NCBI GenBank assembly: GCA_033032175.1 | Contig: CM065321.1 | Span: 7,524,501-7,588,500, forward strand | DNA length: 64,000 bases | Direction: 5' to 3' | DNA from: Saturnia japonica | Taxonomy: Eukaryota; Arthropoda; Insecta; Lepidoptera; Saturniidae | Part shown: positions 1-11,500 of the stretch, piece after piece | Numbering within the stretch: the stretch's first letter is position 1 | Layout of the letters: the number at the start of each line of letters is the position of its first letter | Program-made: the position numbers and the translations under genes | Notes under the pieces: model-generated | What the model was told of the DNA's origin: nothing | Databases searched by the model: none | Seen by the model: the letters and a program-made list of their open reading frames with translations, nothing else

Positions 1-1869
1 AGAAGTCACAGATGGGACGCCCTCGTCGAAGGGCTAAGGCCGTCGCATCTGGCTTACTGGAAATTAGCTCACAGCCTCAAAATAGAGGCTTCTTATCTTA
101 TGCCCCCCCTCGAGAGGGGTCCCGGTATACCGCTCGCCTTCGATAGCAGCGACAAGGCGGAGTGCCTCGCCACTTGTTTGGAGAGCCAGTGCTCTCCGAA
201 CAGTGTCGATGCAAACACCGACCGGGTCGAGGGTATCGATGGATGCGTGCGGGAGCTGGATAAGCTCCCCGCGACAGACTCCCTGTCCCCAGTCACGTCT
301 GAGGAGGTTCTTTCCATTATAAAAAGCCTTAAGCTTAGAAAAGCACCAGGTCCTGACGGGATCAGGAATGAAGTACTTAGACTTCTTCCCGATCGCCTCA
401 TAGCTCTTTTGGTCTGCATCTTCAATTTAGCCATAGTCCACTGCCATTTTCCAGCCGCCTGGAAAAAGGCAATAGTCATAGGTATCCGTAAGCCCGGCAA
501 GAGCGCGTCGCTTCCCGACAGCTATCGCCCGATCAGTCTCCTAAATACGTTAGAGAAAATTTACGAGCGGATCCTTCTGAACCGTCTCAAGCCAGTAATA
601 GAGGAGAAAGACCTCTATCCGCCTGAGCAATTCGGTTTCCGTGCTAGATATTTTTGCACTCATCAAGTGCACCGCCTCACGGAGCACGTTGCATTTAATT
701 TTGCTGAACTTTATAAACCCCGCCGTACACTTGCGGTCTTTTTCGACGTGGCCAAGGCCTTTGATAAGGTCTGGCACGAGGGATTGATTTACAAGTTGTA
801 CCGCTTTGAAGTCCCCGATAGGTTAATCAAAATAATTCGCGATTATCTAACAGATCGCACCTTCCGCTATAGAGTGGAAGGTGAATTGTCCACGCCCCGT
901 CCAATACGCTCAGGCGTTCCCCAAGGTTCGATCCTGGCTCCTAGCCTATTTAACCTGTACGTCAGTGACCTACCTCGACTCCCGGAGGTCGAGGTAGGGC
1001 TATACGCTGACGATACAGTCTTATATGCCTCAGATAGGAATAGATCCGACCTCAGACACAAAGTCCAACGCGCCGTGACCACTCTCGGGAAGTGGTTTAA
1101 CGAGTGGCGAATAGCCGTCAATCCCTCGAAGAGCGCCGCGATGCTCTTCGATGCGGATTCGTCACAGATACCGTGGAAGCTTAAACCTGTTAAGCTCTAC
1201 GATAATCCGATTCCGTATGTAAGAGAGGCCAAATATCTAGGGGTAACCCTAGATAGTAGGCTCTCTTTTAGACCCCACATCCGTAAGGTTAGGAACAGGG
1301 CCGCGTGGGTCCTGGGCCGGTTGCATCCTCTGTTGTGTTCGGTGAGCAAAATGTCCACGCGACATAAGCTCACGCTCTACAAGACGTGTATTCGACCAAT
1401 TTTGACATACAGTTGCGCTGTGTTCGCACATATGTCCGAGTCGAGTTTCAAACGGTTACAATCGATACAGAATAGGTTTCTCTATCGTCTCACCGGGGCC
1501 CCGTGGTATGTTCGAAGCGTAGATCTCCATAGAGATATGGAGCTTCCTTCGATACATGCCTACGTTAAACAGCTCTCCCGTTCGTATTTCGACACCGCGT
1601 CGAACCACGCGAATCCGTTGAAAAAAACAGCCGCCACTTATGTTCCGGTACCCACGGACATCCGGTGCAAACGCCGGCCGCGCAATATTTTTATTGATCC
1701 CGACGATCACATCGAAAATGCGAATAAATATTACACATCCGTCTCTCCAAACAGAGCGTGCCAGCGCCCACGCCCGCGTAACCACCGCTCTCTCCGCAGA
1801 GGGCGGGCGGTCAACTTCGCTCCCGCACACCCGTCACGTCCACCCTCTCTAGCGGTAACCCAAGCCTAG
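1..1869 (+). CDS. Jockey-type ORF2 reverse transcriptase, 5'-partial
   Basis: This frame is open from base 1 (622 residues in the window), so the first in-frame ATG at 100 is internal rather than the true start. It encodes the C-terminal part of an endonuclease-RT polyprotein that copies the element RNA into DNA at the target site. Visible RT motifs, in order, are KAPGPDGI, the FFDVAKAFDKVWH block (motif A, catalytic Asp), SGVPQGSILAPSLF and the catalytic YADD at 1003-1014, followed by thumb sequence and a basic tail. There is no RNase H domain or C-terminal zinc knuckle, which fits the Jockey clade. The endonuclease domain lies left of the window. No stop or frameshift is visible, so this portion could be functional. 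Confidence 0.92.
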   Translation, partial: RSHRWDALVEGLRPSHLAYWKLAHSLKIEASYLMPPLERGPGIPLAFDSSDKAECLATCLESQCSPNSVDANTDRVEGIDGCVRELDKLPATDSLSPVTSEEVLSIIKSLKLRKAPGPDGIRNEVLRLLPDRLIALLVCIFNLAIVHCHFPAAWKKAIVIGIRKPGKSASLPDSYRPISLLNTLEKIYERILLNRLKPVIEEKDLYPPEQFGFRARYFCTHQVHRLTEHVAFNFAELYKPRRTLAVFFDVAKAFDKVWHEGLIYKLYRFEVPDRLIKIIRDYLTDRTFRYRVEGELSTPRPIRSGVPQGSILAPSLFNLYVSDLPRLPEVEVGLYADDTVLYASDRNRSDLRHKVQRAVTTLGKWFNEWRIAVNPSKSAAMLFDADSSQIPWKLKPVKLYDNPIPYVREAKYLGVTLDSRLSFRPHIRKVRNRAAWVLGRLHPLLCSVSKMSTRHKLTLYKTCIRPILTYSCAVFAHMSESSFKRLQSIQNRFLYRLTGAPWYVRSVDLHRDMELPSIHAYVKQLSRSYFDTASNHANPLKKTAATYVPVPTDIRCKRRPRNIFIDPDDHIENANKYYTSVSPNRACQRPRPRNHRSLRRGRAVNFAPAHPSRPPSLAVTQA

Positions 1870-2372
1870 GTCCGTTCCTCGGAGTGAAACCCTTGGGTCA
1901 GGCAACCGCCCGCGCGATACAAGTGACACTGTACGTGCATCACTTAGCTACCTACATACAACACTACACACGTATGAACATACACACGTGCACACCACAC
2001 AGGTACATAGGTTCTGTGAGGGACCTTTTTTTTTTCTTTTTTTACGCTAGTGAGTTAGCGCTAGTTAGTGTAGAAACATTCCGATTACTGAATACACATA
2101 CGCACGGTTCCTTCCTTCCTCCCAGGAGGAAGGGAACGTGCCTATGTGTATAAATTAGTTAGCTCGAATCGTAGGTGTAGGGATTCGATTACATCGCGAC
2201 TTATTTGCGAACGCGGCGACCGCCCGAGCCGAGGTCCGGCCACTTTGGCATCCTCGTGCGGGTCGTCCACAAAACTTTCGCGGCTGAGTGCCCTCTGTGA
2301 TCGCCCTCAAGTCCGGTGAAGCTGTAAAAGCCGCAGCGGCTTTAGGGCCCCTAAAGCTAACGGTGTAGTCAG

Positions 2373-2434
<62 letters not shown>
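1..2434 (+). mobile_element. Jockey-clade non-LTR retrotransposon, 3' part
   Basis: The element enters from the left window edge with ORF2 already open, stops at 1869, then has a 3' UTR of about 0.5 kb and a run of 58 A at 2377-2434. The long uninterrupted RT frame and long A-tail suggest a fairly recent insertion. The same 3' UTR recurs at 12840-13390 and, inverted, at 8634-9180, so at least three copies of this family sit in the first 13.5 kb. A target-site duplication cannot be tested because the 5' end is outside the window. Confidence 0.9.
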
Positions 2435-2438
<4 letters not shown>

Positions 2439-2880
2439 GAGAGTTTTATTTGTGAGTAATAGCTATAGATTACACACTAATATTACTAAATTTAACCTTA
2501 TGCCTAGTACTTTAAAGCTTAAGTTCGAATAAATTATCACCATCAATATAAACCATATTAGGTAATAAATAACATGCTGTTTATTGTTTTTTTTTATAAC
2601 CTTTGGTCTTTGCCCTCGGCTTTTTTTTCATAAATATTATGTTGTCCTAATTTGTGTTCTATTTTTATATTTGAATTCCGCATTAACTGAAAGTGACAAA
2701 ACTTAATTAGTAGATTTCTTCGGTTTCGAAATTGTTTATTATTGGCTTCGGATTATTAGGTACTTTTGTTTTTGGGACTAGGTTCCGGGGCGTTGCGGAG
2801 GAGCACCCTAGCCTGAAAAAACCTTCGTAATATTAAAAAAAAGCGTAAGATTATTTACAAGTAGCATAATTTCAATAATC

Positions 2881-2975
2881 TTCACAGACGTATTCGTAGC
2901 CCTGCGGTCGTTAACGTACTGCTGTGGTCGAAGTCCTAGGTTCGAATCCTGACCTCACCCAATCTTTTTAAATTT
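2881..2975 (+). repeat. tRNA-like SINE head fragment
   Basis: The segment contains a B-box-like GGTTCGAATCC at about 2940-2950 and, upstream, a weak A-box-like stretch, as expected of the RNA polymerase III promoter of a tRNA-derived SINE. I could not fold a convincing T-stem or acceptor stem, so it is not called a tRNA gene. Confidence 0.4.
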
Positions 2976-3619
2976 TGCTTTTTAATATCTGTTTCAAGTT
3001 AAAAGATAATTTTGTAAAGTAGTTTTTTTATCATAGAAATTGAAATTCATATTTTATAGATTTTTTTTTGTTTGTTTGAAGTTTAGTTAAAATAATTTAA
3101 AGGTGTAATTTGCGTTGTGTTAATAATAGTGTTTAAACTGTATATATATCATGACGTGCCTCATAACCAAACCTAAATTATCAATACCAGGATCCATACT
3201 ACATAGGCTGCAGTAATCGCTTACCATCAAGCGGATCACATGCTTGTTTGCTACCATCGTCTATACATATTACGAAACTCAACGTCTCTGTCTATCTGTC
3301 CGTTTATGGTCTTTTCGCACGAGAGAACCACATAACTAATTTACATGCTTTTTTAAAATTCATAGTTATGTTTTCTGGCCAGGTTCTCCATACCAATCTA
3401 AGACGAAAGATTTGATTTCTTGTTTGTAATGGATAAACTGAAAAAGTACTGGACTATTTAAAAAAAATCTTTCACCAATATAAAGCTACATTATCAGCCA
3501 GTAACATAAGATATATTATAATTTGAAAAAATTGCCTACACGGGTAAAACCACATGGTACAGCTAGTAGGATATATTTTTTTACATAAAGTAACGTAAGA
3601 AATAAGTAGTAATGATAAT

Positions 3620-3785
3620 GGTGAATCAATTCAGAAAAAATATTATTTTCGGGTGTTTAAATGACTAACACTGAGAAACCATAAGTGATATATCATATTA
3701 ATGTACCACGTAATGGAAAATACCTACTAGAAAGCCACACATAATAAGCATATTTGTCTTTATAATAACCGGCTCTCGGTTGATA
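3620..3785 (+). repeat. Dispersed repeat family A, degraded fragment
   Basis: The order of blocks (GGTGAATCAATTC, then CATAAG-GATATA, then CACAATAAGCAT-like and TTTGTCTTTATAATA) matches the clearer copies at 25151-25560 and, inverted, at 31475-31935 and 46345-46830. Confidence 0.5.
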
Positions 3786-4044
3786 GGAATGTCATTTGTT
3801 TTATTTTGAAGTGTCCTGTTATATTTGAATAAGTATTGACATGTTATTTAAGTGCCTGGGTTTGTCGTTTTGATGGTTTGTAAAATAATATTTTCGTAAA
3901 AATTTGGATAAGTCACAGTTGACCTCCGGCCACCATGCTTTTTACATGGACAATTATATGTTGCATGTTAGCGTCTCAATTGCAGTAGCAATTTGTATAC
4001 TTATACATATTTGCGCTCAATAGAAAATCAAGGAACTTCGTACA

Positions 4045-4312
4045 CAACATAACATAACATAAAATACCATCACGCGTGTATTTCATAAACGGTTAGTCAG
4101 AGGTATCCTAATGTACACCCACAGTTTGCCAAGTACGTTTTTTTGCCCATGTAATAGGGCGAGCCTATTGCCATTAATCGGCACAAAGCCAAACTCCGAG
4201 CTGCAGCTGAGAATTTTATAGAAAAACTCAATAACATTTTGCTTGACCTGGGAATTGAACCCAGGAACTCGAGCATAGCAGTCGCGCTTAGGACCACTAG
4301 GCTAATGGCATA
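4045..4312 (-). repeat. tRNA-derived SINE, copy 1
   Basis: On the minus strand the copy begins with ATTAGCCTAGTGGTCCTAAG (A box) followed by GGTTCAATTCCCAGG (B box), then a body shared with the copies at 45209-45410 and 63376-63645 (AATTCTCAG, GATTAATGGCA, GGCTCGCCC-TATTACATGG). It ends in a GTTATGTTATGTT-type tail. The internal tRNA-like promoter and shared body identify a SINE family. Confidence 0.8.
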
Positions 4313-5276
4313 CACAAAGAGACATTGATATAAATAAAATTTATGTAAATTTGAAATATATGTATGTCTAAATTGAAAAAAAATGTTAATTATATATTCT
4401 CTTAATTTATGTAAAATTACACTTTATTTATAAATAAAAACTAAACAATAATTTTGTAGTGTATGCAAGCGCAGACGCGGGCACAGGTAGTGATTTCAAA
4501 AAGATACCTTTGCCAAAGTCACTAACATTAAAAGTAACCGCTCTAGCACATTCAATGAATTCGTTTATCTTAAAGTAATATACGTAATGGATCAACAAAA
4601 CATAAATATTAGTACTGTAAAAACTAATACGTTAAAAAATCATATTTGTATTGTGTGCACCGTACGCCGTACGCGTACAGTACATCGTTTCAAAATATGT
4701 ACATAGATAAGTCGAATTGTGTCTAATCAAGCAATATCTATGGTATAAAAAAACATAGTTACGATAATCGATTTTCAAAATCAGTATATAGATACGGTAC
4801 GGTATGAGCTAAAAGCGTTATTACCCATGGCTAATAACCAGAGGGCATAGACTACACTGCTGCAAAGTGCTAGGTCTGTTTCACAGACTATTATATGTTG
4901 AGCTTTGAGCACAGTGTTTGAGTGTTGGGCGCCAGATCAGTTCAAAAATAGCGCTAGATTTTGATAAACAAGTGTGATTAAAAAAAGCGCTAGATTAAAA
5001 TGCTATTTTTAAATTAGGATTTAAATAGATACGTTACAAATAATAATTAACACCCTAACAAACACATATCCGTAATTTCAAGTACCTGTCGTTTTCGTTC
5101 CAGACAAAAATAAATTTAAATTTATTATTTTATTTTTTTATTTTTTATTTTTTATTTTATTTTATTATTATTATTTAATTTAAATTTAAAAATTTAAAAA
5201 TAAATAAACATATCAAGTAGTTATTTTAATAATATTTAATTTATAAAATCATCTAAAAATGGAGACAAGAAATTAT
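4313..5276. other. AT-rich intergenic DNA
   Basis: No gene was recognised. GCGCTAGATT occurs twice near 4950-5000, and a low-complexity T/A tract runs from 5113 to 5185. Confidence 0.5.
5113..5185. repeat. Low-complexity (T)nA tract
   Basis: The tract is built almost only of TTTTA and TTTTTTA units, with no internal structure beyond the simple repeat. Confidence 0.85.
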
Positions 5277-5513
5277 TTAAAAGTCATCAAACGAATCGTC
5301 ACCCTCTGCGTCGTCATTGGAAATGTTTATAGAGTCCCAGAACCAGTTGGACCCGGCCCGCGACCGTGGCTCTGTGATATCCACATATCGTTGGAGTATA
5401 CTTAATTTATATTTTTCGTTACTTCCAATATGCCTCAATACGTTATCAGGAAGATCATAATTTGAAACATGTGAATTGTTTAGACGTCTTCCTATTCTTA
5501 CCTGTACAATCAA
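5277..5513 (-). other. Unrecognised ORF, possible terminal exon
   Basis: The frame has no ATG at its 5' end (the leftmost codon is TTG). It is preceded by TTGTACAG followed by GTAAGA, a string that could serve as a splice acceptor or a donor. The encoded 78 residues are mixed rather than low-complexity and end in an acidic tail rich in D and S (WFWDSINISNDD and DDSFDDF) before TAA at 5279-5277. That would suit the last exon of a host gene, but I recognise no family and cannot place upstream exons. It could equally be a chance ORF. Confidence 0.25.
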
Positions 5514-5924
5514 TTTGATGTAAATAATATTTAATTAATAATTTCGTTGAGGTATAGAATTGATATATCTTTATTGAAATAAGATTGAAATCATTTTGGC
5601 TAAGCCAATGTGTCAACTTAATTATGTATGTAATTTAGAATTTAAGAGCTGTAGATTTCCTGAAATAAATAAATAAAATCATATTAATCGTGACTATGTT
5701 GAGAGAATTACGTAATTTATTTTGCACTATATTCATTGTCCTAAATATTCTTTCAATATCTCCATTAGAGTGTGGAACTGACTTAACTTTGAAACTTATT
5801 CAGAAGTTCAAAAACGTTCTGCAGAAATAACGTCCGTTGAACCGGTCCTCTTTAATGAAGACCATTACTGCCATTGTCGAGTGAATTATATTGTCAAGTG
5901 TTATGACGACTCAGTAGCCTAACA

Positions 5925-6135
5925 AGATGGTGGCTCCCTTGTTAGAACTATCTTTTTTGTGGGATCTCGAAATGAATGCTTTCAGCTTATATTTATAATC
6001 CACCTCACTTATGCACAAAACCAAACTATATCACGCAAAACGCCACCAATATTACATAATATAGGGTCAAAAACCTAAGTAAATGAATTAAAAATAACAA
6101 CCACAACATGTCACTTCAAGATCCCGCCAAAAATT
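5925..6135 (+). repeat. Dispersed repeat family E, copy 1
   Basis: The copy runs from ACAAGATGGTGGCTCCCTT to a CACTTCAAGATCCCGCCA end and contains the block TATATCACGCAAAACGCCA. The same order of blocks is found at 17930-18245, in part at 60405-60530, and inverted at 41490-41725. Confidence 0.75.
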
Positions 6136-7009
6136 CCACGTACAAGGTTATACCAGTCGAAGAAACTGATAGGGATGGAGATATATCGATAAACGTAACA
6201 CGATAACAGACCCGATATTTTTTTATTAACTAATATTATATTTAATTACAAGATGTTACACGTATTAATTCATGATTGATAATGCCAACTTCTTCAAAAT
6301 TTTCGAAGCTGTTGTGAAATAAGTAGGTATAGGTAGGTATTCGACAATGAAACGAAATAATTATAATGAAAGGTAATCTTTATTTATTTTAATCAAAATC
6401 TGATAAATTGTCACTGTCACTCGACTCGATGAAATATATGCGACCGATATCATTACTTCTTTGGTCACAACACTACAACTATCAAATTAGAACTGTCATC
6501 GAGAAAAAGAAAGTGGAAATAGTATAATACCTTTATCTCTGGTATAATACAAAGGGAACAGAGAACCAACTCTTGCGTTTGTAATGCCAACATGTTAAAC
6601 GTAGCTCAATCTGTTAATCTTGTTCCGAATCTACTTATAAATACGTACGCATAGCTAGATAGCTAGTATTTGGGAAAATGAATAAGAAAAATAAATCTAA
6701 AGAATATACTGAAACGCACAGAATTATTTATTGTTTTTATTATGTTTATGTTTAATATCATATAATAGCTTAACATATTTTTTCACTTCAACATCCGCAT
6801 CATAATTAAGTTTCACATAAAATACGATTGATTCAAATATAATGCACCAACTATAAATAATAACATTAAATGATATATCTTGAAACAGTCTTATTAAAGC
6901 ATTTGTATGTTTATCACAATTAAAAGTAACAAATGTTTCGATAACACTCACAAAATTTTTCATTGACAATGGCAACTGACATTGAGTATGGATGGATCGT
7001 GTAAATACA
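6136..7009. other. AT-rich intergenic DNA with one unrecognised minus ORF
   Basis: Nothing conserved was recognised. A minus-strand reading frame of 83 codons at 6975-6724 is long for such AT-rich DNA but has no recognisable domain, no clear splice context and a Lys/Asn-rich end. I treat it as probably fortuitous. Confidence 0.4.
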
Positions 7010-7745
7010 CATACATACTAGATACTTTTATTTCGATACCAGCTGCATTGTATTTCAAGCGGAACTTTACGCTATCCTCCAAGACTGCAAGTGAGCATAT
7101 ATGAAACATATAGTACACACCATCATTTACACTGATTCCATGTCTTCCATCCAAGCTATTTGGAACCGCAGTAACACATACCCTTTGGTTGCACAAATAC
7201 ATCACATCATTTATTCGCATCCCGGCCGTGTCCAGATCGTTTGGGTCAGGAGCCATGTAGGAATCATTGGCAACGAAGCTGCAGATGTTGCAGCAAAAAG
7301 AGCTACGAAATTGCACAGAACTTTACTTATATAAAGCACACCATAAGAGAAGAGAACTACAACATTTGGCAATTCAGATACCAAAGCGAGCCACAAGAGC
7401 AGCACACAATATTCAAACATACACCAATAACTTTCACACTCACACAGGCACTCACAGGACACGCAACACCAAACAATACTTGCATAAGTCCAAAACAATC
7501 GATAACGGCACATGCCCCTGTGATAATGCTACTATACAATCCCTTAAACATCTTTTTGAGGATTGCCCACGTTTTGATAGAATTCGATTTGATCATGAGA
7601 TCATTTGTGAAAACCTGAGGGTATCGCCCTACAACCTAAAGAGCCTTATGAGTAAAGCAACTACTTTAAATCCGTATTTAAAACTGACAAACGCAATCAT
7701 GAACAACTTAAAAATCTTAAATAGAATTTAAGCCGTTAAGTTACC
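7010..7745 (+). mobile_element. RNase H-bearing LINE relic (I/LOA-like), broken
   Basis: Scattered plus-strand frames give a retrotransposon RNase H domain: an AELYAI block (catalytic Glu) near 7055, YTDSMSS (catalytic Asp) near 7128, and GNEAADVAAK (last catalytic Asp) near 7270. These are followed, after frameshifts, by a tail with CPC-x9-H-x4-C zinc-knuckle spacing at about 7510-7570 and LKHLFEDCPRF. This order is typical of the 3' end of LINEs that carry RNase H. An in-frame stop near 7085 and at least one frameshift near 7290-7330 show it is dead. No poly(A) tail is obvious. Confidence 0.75.
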
Positions 7746-8380
7746 CTTAGTATTAATCTATTTCTAATTGAGGATATTTTTCTACCATGTTAATATATTT
7801 ACCCTAGTTTTAAATTTATTATTATATTTTAATGTAAGAATTTATGTCCGGTTCGGTCAGTTCGGTGACATCATCAACCAATTAACAGCTAGGTACCTAT
7901 TCATTATCATTCATCAACATTATCAATTATTCCACGGGCCACAGTCGCAGATGATAATTGTATCAAATCGCAAACATCTTCCTGACTGTGCCACACCATT
8001 TACTACTTGTCATTGTTCCGTATTATTTTAAATAAAATATCGTGAACAGCAAATAAACAGGTGCAAAATGCATCAAAGTAGGTAAAAAAAAAGAGGTCGT
8101 CGTACATGGTCACGTACAGGCCATATGGAGATTTCCCCGGCTATCAGAGACGATTCAACGTCTAGACCAAGAAGCCGCTAACCTATGATCTCTCAATGGA
8201 TAAGCTAAAACTAAAAGGACTAAACGTTTCATTTTTCAATACTAGGAATCTAGCTCCTTAGCGCGATCTAGTAGCTAACTTCCTTGTAGAACGTCAGTAT
8301 TCTATTTTTTCTTTTACTTTAATATTTGTTTGATCTTTGAAACCCGGTAACTTCTTCCTTATCTTCCCGCTTCCCGCTTC
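7746..8380. other. AT-rich intergenic DNA
   Basis: No gene was recognised. A short pyrimidine-rich stretch (8350-8390) immediately precedes the 5'-truncated Jockey copy. Confidence 0.5.
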
Positions 8381-8538
8381 GCTTCCCTTCCCGACAGCTA
8401 CCGCCCTATCTGTCTTCTTAATACGTTATATAAAATTTATGAGCGGCTCCTTCTGAACGGTCTCAAGTCCGTAATAGAGGAGAAAAACCTCTATCCGCCT
8501 GAGCAGTTCGGTTTTCGTGCTAGACATTCTTGCACTTT
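8381..8538 (+). mobile_element. Jockey copy 2, left part (interrupted)
   Basis: The stretch aligns with bases 511-660 of the first Jockey copy and encodes LPDSYRP-type RT sequence and YPPEQFGFRARHSC. It breaks off after TTCTTGCACT. The missing continuation (CATCAAGTACACCGCC) resumes at about 12298, so this is one 5'-truncated element split by an insertion. Confidence 0.88.
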
Positions 8539-11500
8539 TAGGGTCTACTGTGCCACTCTAAGATTAGGTAGTTTGTATAAATGAAACATACAATCAGAAG
8601 GTTGAATATAAAGTGTATTTGTTACTTTTTTTTTAGAACTGACTACACTGTTAGCCTTATGGGCCCTAAAGCCGCTGCGGCTTTTACAGCTTCACCGGAC
8701 TTGGGGGCGAGCGCAGAGGGCACTCAGCCGCGAAAGTTTTGTGGACGACTCGCACGAGGGCGCCAGAGTGGCCGGACCTCGGCTCGGGCGGTCGTCGCGT
8801 ACGCAAATAAGTCGCGAACTAACTGAATCCCTACACCTACGATTCGAGCTAACTAAGTTATACCCATAGGCACGTTCCCTTCCTCCTGGGAGGAAGGAAG
8901 GAACCATGCGTATGTGTATTCAGTAATCAGAAATGTTTTCTACACTAACTAGCGCTAACTAGCGTAAAAAAAGAAAAAAAAGGTCCCTCACAGAACCTGT
9001 GTCCCTGTGTGGTGTGCACGTGTGTTTGTTCATACGTGTGTAATGTTGTATGTGGGTAACTAAGTGCTGCACGTATAGTGTCACTTGTATCGCGCGGGCG
9101 GATGCCTGACCCAAGGGTTTCATACCGAAGAACGGACCTAGGCTTGGATCACCCGCTAAAGAGGGTGAACGTATGGAGTGTGTGCGGGAGCGAATTTGAC
9201 CGCCCGTCCTCTGCGGAGAGAACGGTGGTTACGCGGGCGTGGGCGCTGTCACGCTCTATTTGGAGAGACGAATCGATATATTTTATTGTACATACGAGAA
9301 TAAAACTTTTTGCGCGGCCGGTGTTTATGCCGGGTGGTCGCGTGTTTCGGAGTCGAGACGGTGTAACGTCTCAACGAGGCGGGGGAAAGCGCATATGGTC
9401 TTGACGAGACCGTAATGCTCTAGGTGGTCATTGTAGTCAATGACCTCCTGAATGCCGTGTTCACGAAGGAGCAAGATCATGATATCGTTGCTCGCAACGT
9501 TGGAGGGAGCGCGGGGCGCGGAATTATCCATCGCCATACGAGGCTGTGGATTAGGGCGACGGGGCCCCCATGCGTTCGGAGCCGAACGCACGGGTTGTGA
9601 TTGACCGCGAGGCGCGGGAGGGCCGGCGGCGGCCGGGATCTGGCGAGGGACTGGAAGCGCAGGAAATTCCCCTGGCGCCAGCAGGGTTGCGCTCGGGGGG
9701 CTGAGGTGGGAGGCGCCGCCCGGGGGGCCGCCTGCCTCTGGTGCCGAGGCCGCGTAGTGCGCGGAGCTTTGGGGCAACCGCGATAGTTCGCAGGGTGCCC
9801 CTCCCCTTCGTACAGTACGCAGCTCGGGGGGGTGGTGGAGTCACGCTCGCGCGTGCACTCCCTATTCGGGTGGTCCTCTCGGCACTTGACGCACCGCGGA
9901 CGAAGATGGCAGTTACGGGCGGCGTGCCCGTAGAGCTGGCAGTTGTGACACTGCGAAGGCATGTGGGTTTTGTATGGGGGCTCGATGGTGACGCCGGAGA
10001 GCCCGCATACATTTTCCAATTGAAAGATTGCCTTTCCCTCGGGGGAAAGGTCTAGAATGGCCACTACCATTTGTAGAGGCCGCTTCTCCTTGTTGTACAT
10101 TCTATGTACCTCTCTGATAGGATAATCTTGCTCCGCGAGCGAGGAGCACACCTCCGCGGGGCTGACTTCCACCGGAATACGGCGGATCACCACGCGGAGG
10201 AAGCGCTCCTCCGCAAGGGAGTAAGTGAAAAATTGAAGCCCTCTCTCCCGGAGGAGGGCAGTGAATTTACGGTGAGTATCCGACGAACTCACCGTAACGG
10301 AAATACCATTAAGGGTATTTCGGGCTTTGTGGTATGGCAGGTTAAGCCTGCGCAACTCATTTACGAGACTCGTCCAGGCCGCTTTGTCCCGGACGATAAT
10401 AGGAGGTGGGGGGCGCTCTTTTTTCCCGACAGAGGGTGCGGGGAGCGCGGAGGTCGCGGAGGCGACGGCGCCACTGACCGTTTTCACGGTTTTTGTTGCG
10501 CGAGACGGTTGCGCAGATGGACTAATTCTAACATCTCCGGAGACGGATCCGGGCTCGCGGGCGAGTCTAATTCGACCGGAAGGGCCGAAAAGGAATTGGT
10601 GGTTTTGACCGCGGTTTCTGTGGATCACGCGGGACGGACGTACGGGCTATTTTTAGCCGACCTAGATTGGGACCGCGAATTACGCGGCCCTCGCCTAACG
10701 GAGGCGGGGCTTGACCCGCGCGAATGGCTAATCGGGACTGGGGGCGTGGCCACGGCCCCGGATGACGCAACGGGTGGACGCGCGACGCTACCTACGTCTC
10801 TCCACGACGAAACGCGTGGAGGCGCGGCGCCTACCGGCGCGGCGCCGACGGGTGCCGCGTCAGTCGGCTTGACGGTTGCGACATTTACGACAGAGGGCGC
10901 ATCGCTCGTAGAAGCGGCCCCCTGATTGGTCCCGGCGGACGGACGCGCGACGCTGCCTGCGTCTCTCCACGACGCGACACGTGGAGGCGCGGCGGATACT
11001 GGCGCGGCGCCAGTCGGCCCGGCTGTCCCGGCAGAGGGCGCACCGCTCGCATAAGCGGCCCCCTTATTGGCTGTGGTCGCAGCGGTGCGACGTGGCTGTG
11101 GTCGCAGCGGTGCGACGCACACTCGGAGTTTTCGTCAACGAGTCGAAAAACTCGTCTTCGGCCGTAGGGTATCGCACGAACATAAAGTTCCGATATTTTT
11201 GGTGTGCGAGTTCCATCGCTTGTATTCTGTCCTGTTGATCGCGAATGCAAGCAACCAGGTCTTGCATATTTTTTGCCATCTCGGCGGCATTGGGTGGGGT
11301 TTGGGACATGTTTTTAATTGAGGCCTCCCTGCCTTAGGGGCAGGGGGGTGCGCCAAAAATTAAATACGACTATCCGAGTCGGGCAAGAGTCCTGTGGTCA
11401 AGGTGCAATGACACACAGGAAGAACCTATCGGCCCTGAGGAACCCTAGCAAGCCCGGGACTGAGGACGCAGACCGGTAATTAAACCGGGCTGGGCCCAAA

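Larger units (their letters stand above)
2435..4044. other. AT-rich intergenic DNA with repeat fragments
   Basis: No coding exon was recognised. The stretch holds a tRNA-like SINE head (2881-2975) and a degraded piece of a dispersed repeat (3620-3785), which are listed separately. The phrase CACATGGTACAGCTAGT at about 3551 resembles the 3' ends of the other repeat copies of that family. Confidence 0.5.

Noticed and set aside
1456..1830. Minus-strand 124-codon ORF within the RT gene
   Set aside because: Shadow of the plus-strand RT frame, which has clear catalytic motifs.
2881..2975. Possible tRNA gene
   Set aside because: The B box is good, but neither a paired T-stem nor an acceptor stem could be formed, so it is better seen as a SINE head.
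6724..6975. Minus-strand 83-codon ORF
   Set aside because: Long for AT-rich DNA but without homology cues and ending in Lys/Asn-rich low complexity; not enough to call a gene.
9601..10925. Plus-strand ORFs of 61-273 codons opposite the Jockey ORF1
   Set aside because: They mirror the GC-rich minus-strand ORF1, which has recognisable CCHC knuckles. The plus frames have no domain and are explained by low stop-codon density in GC-rich DNA.
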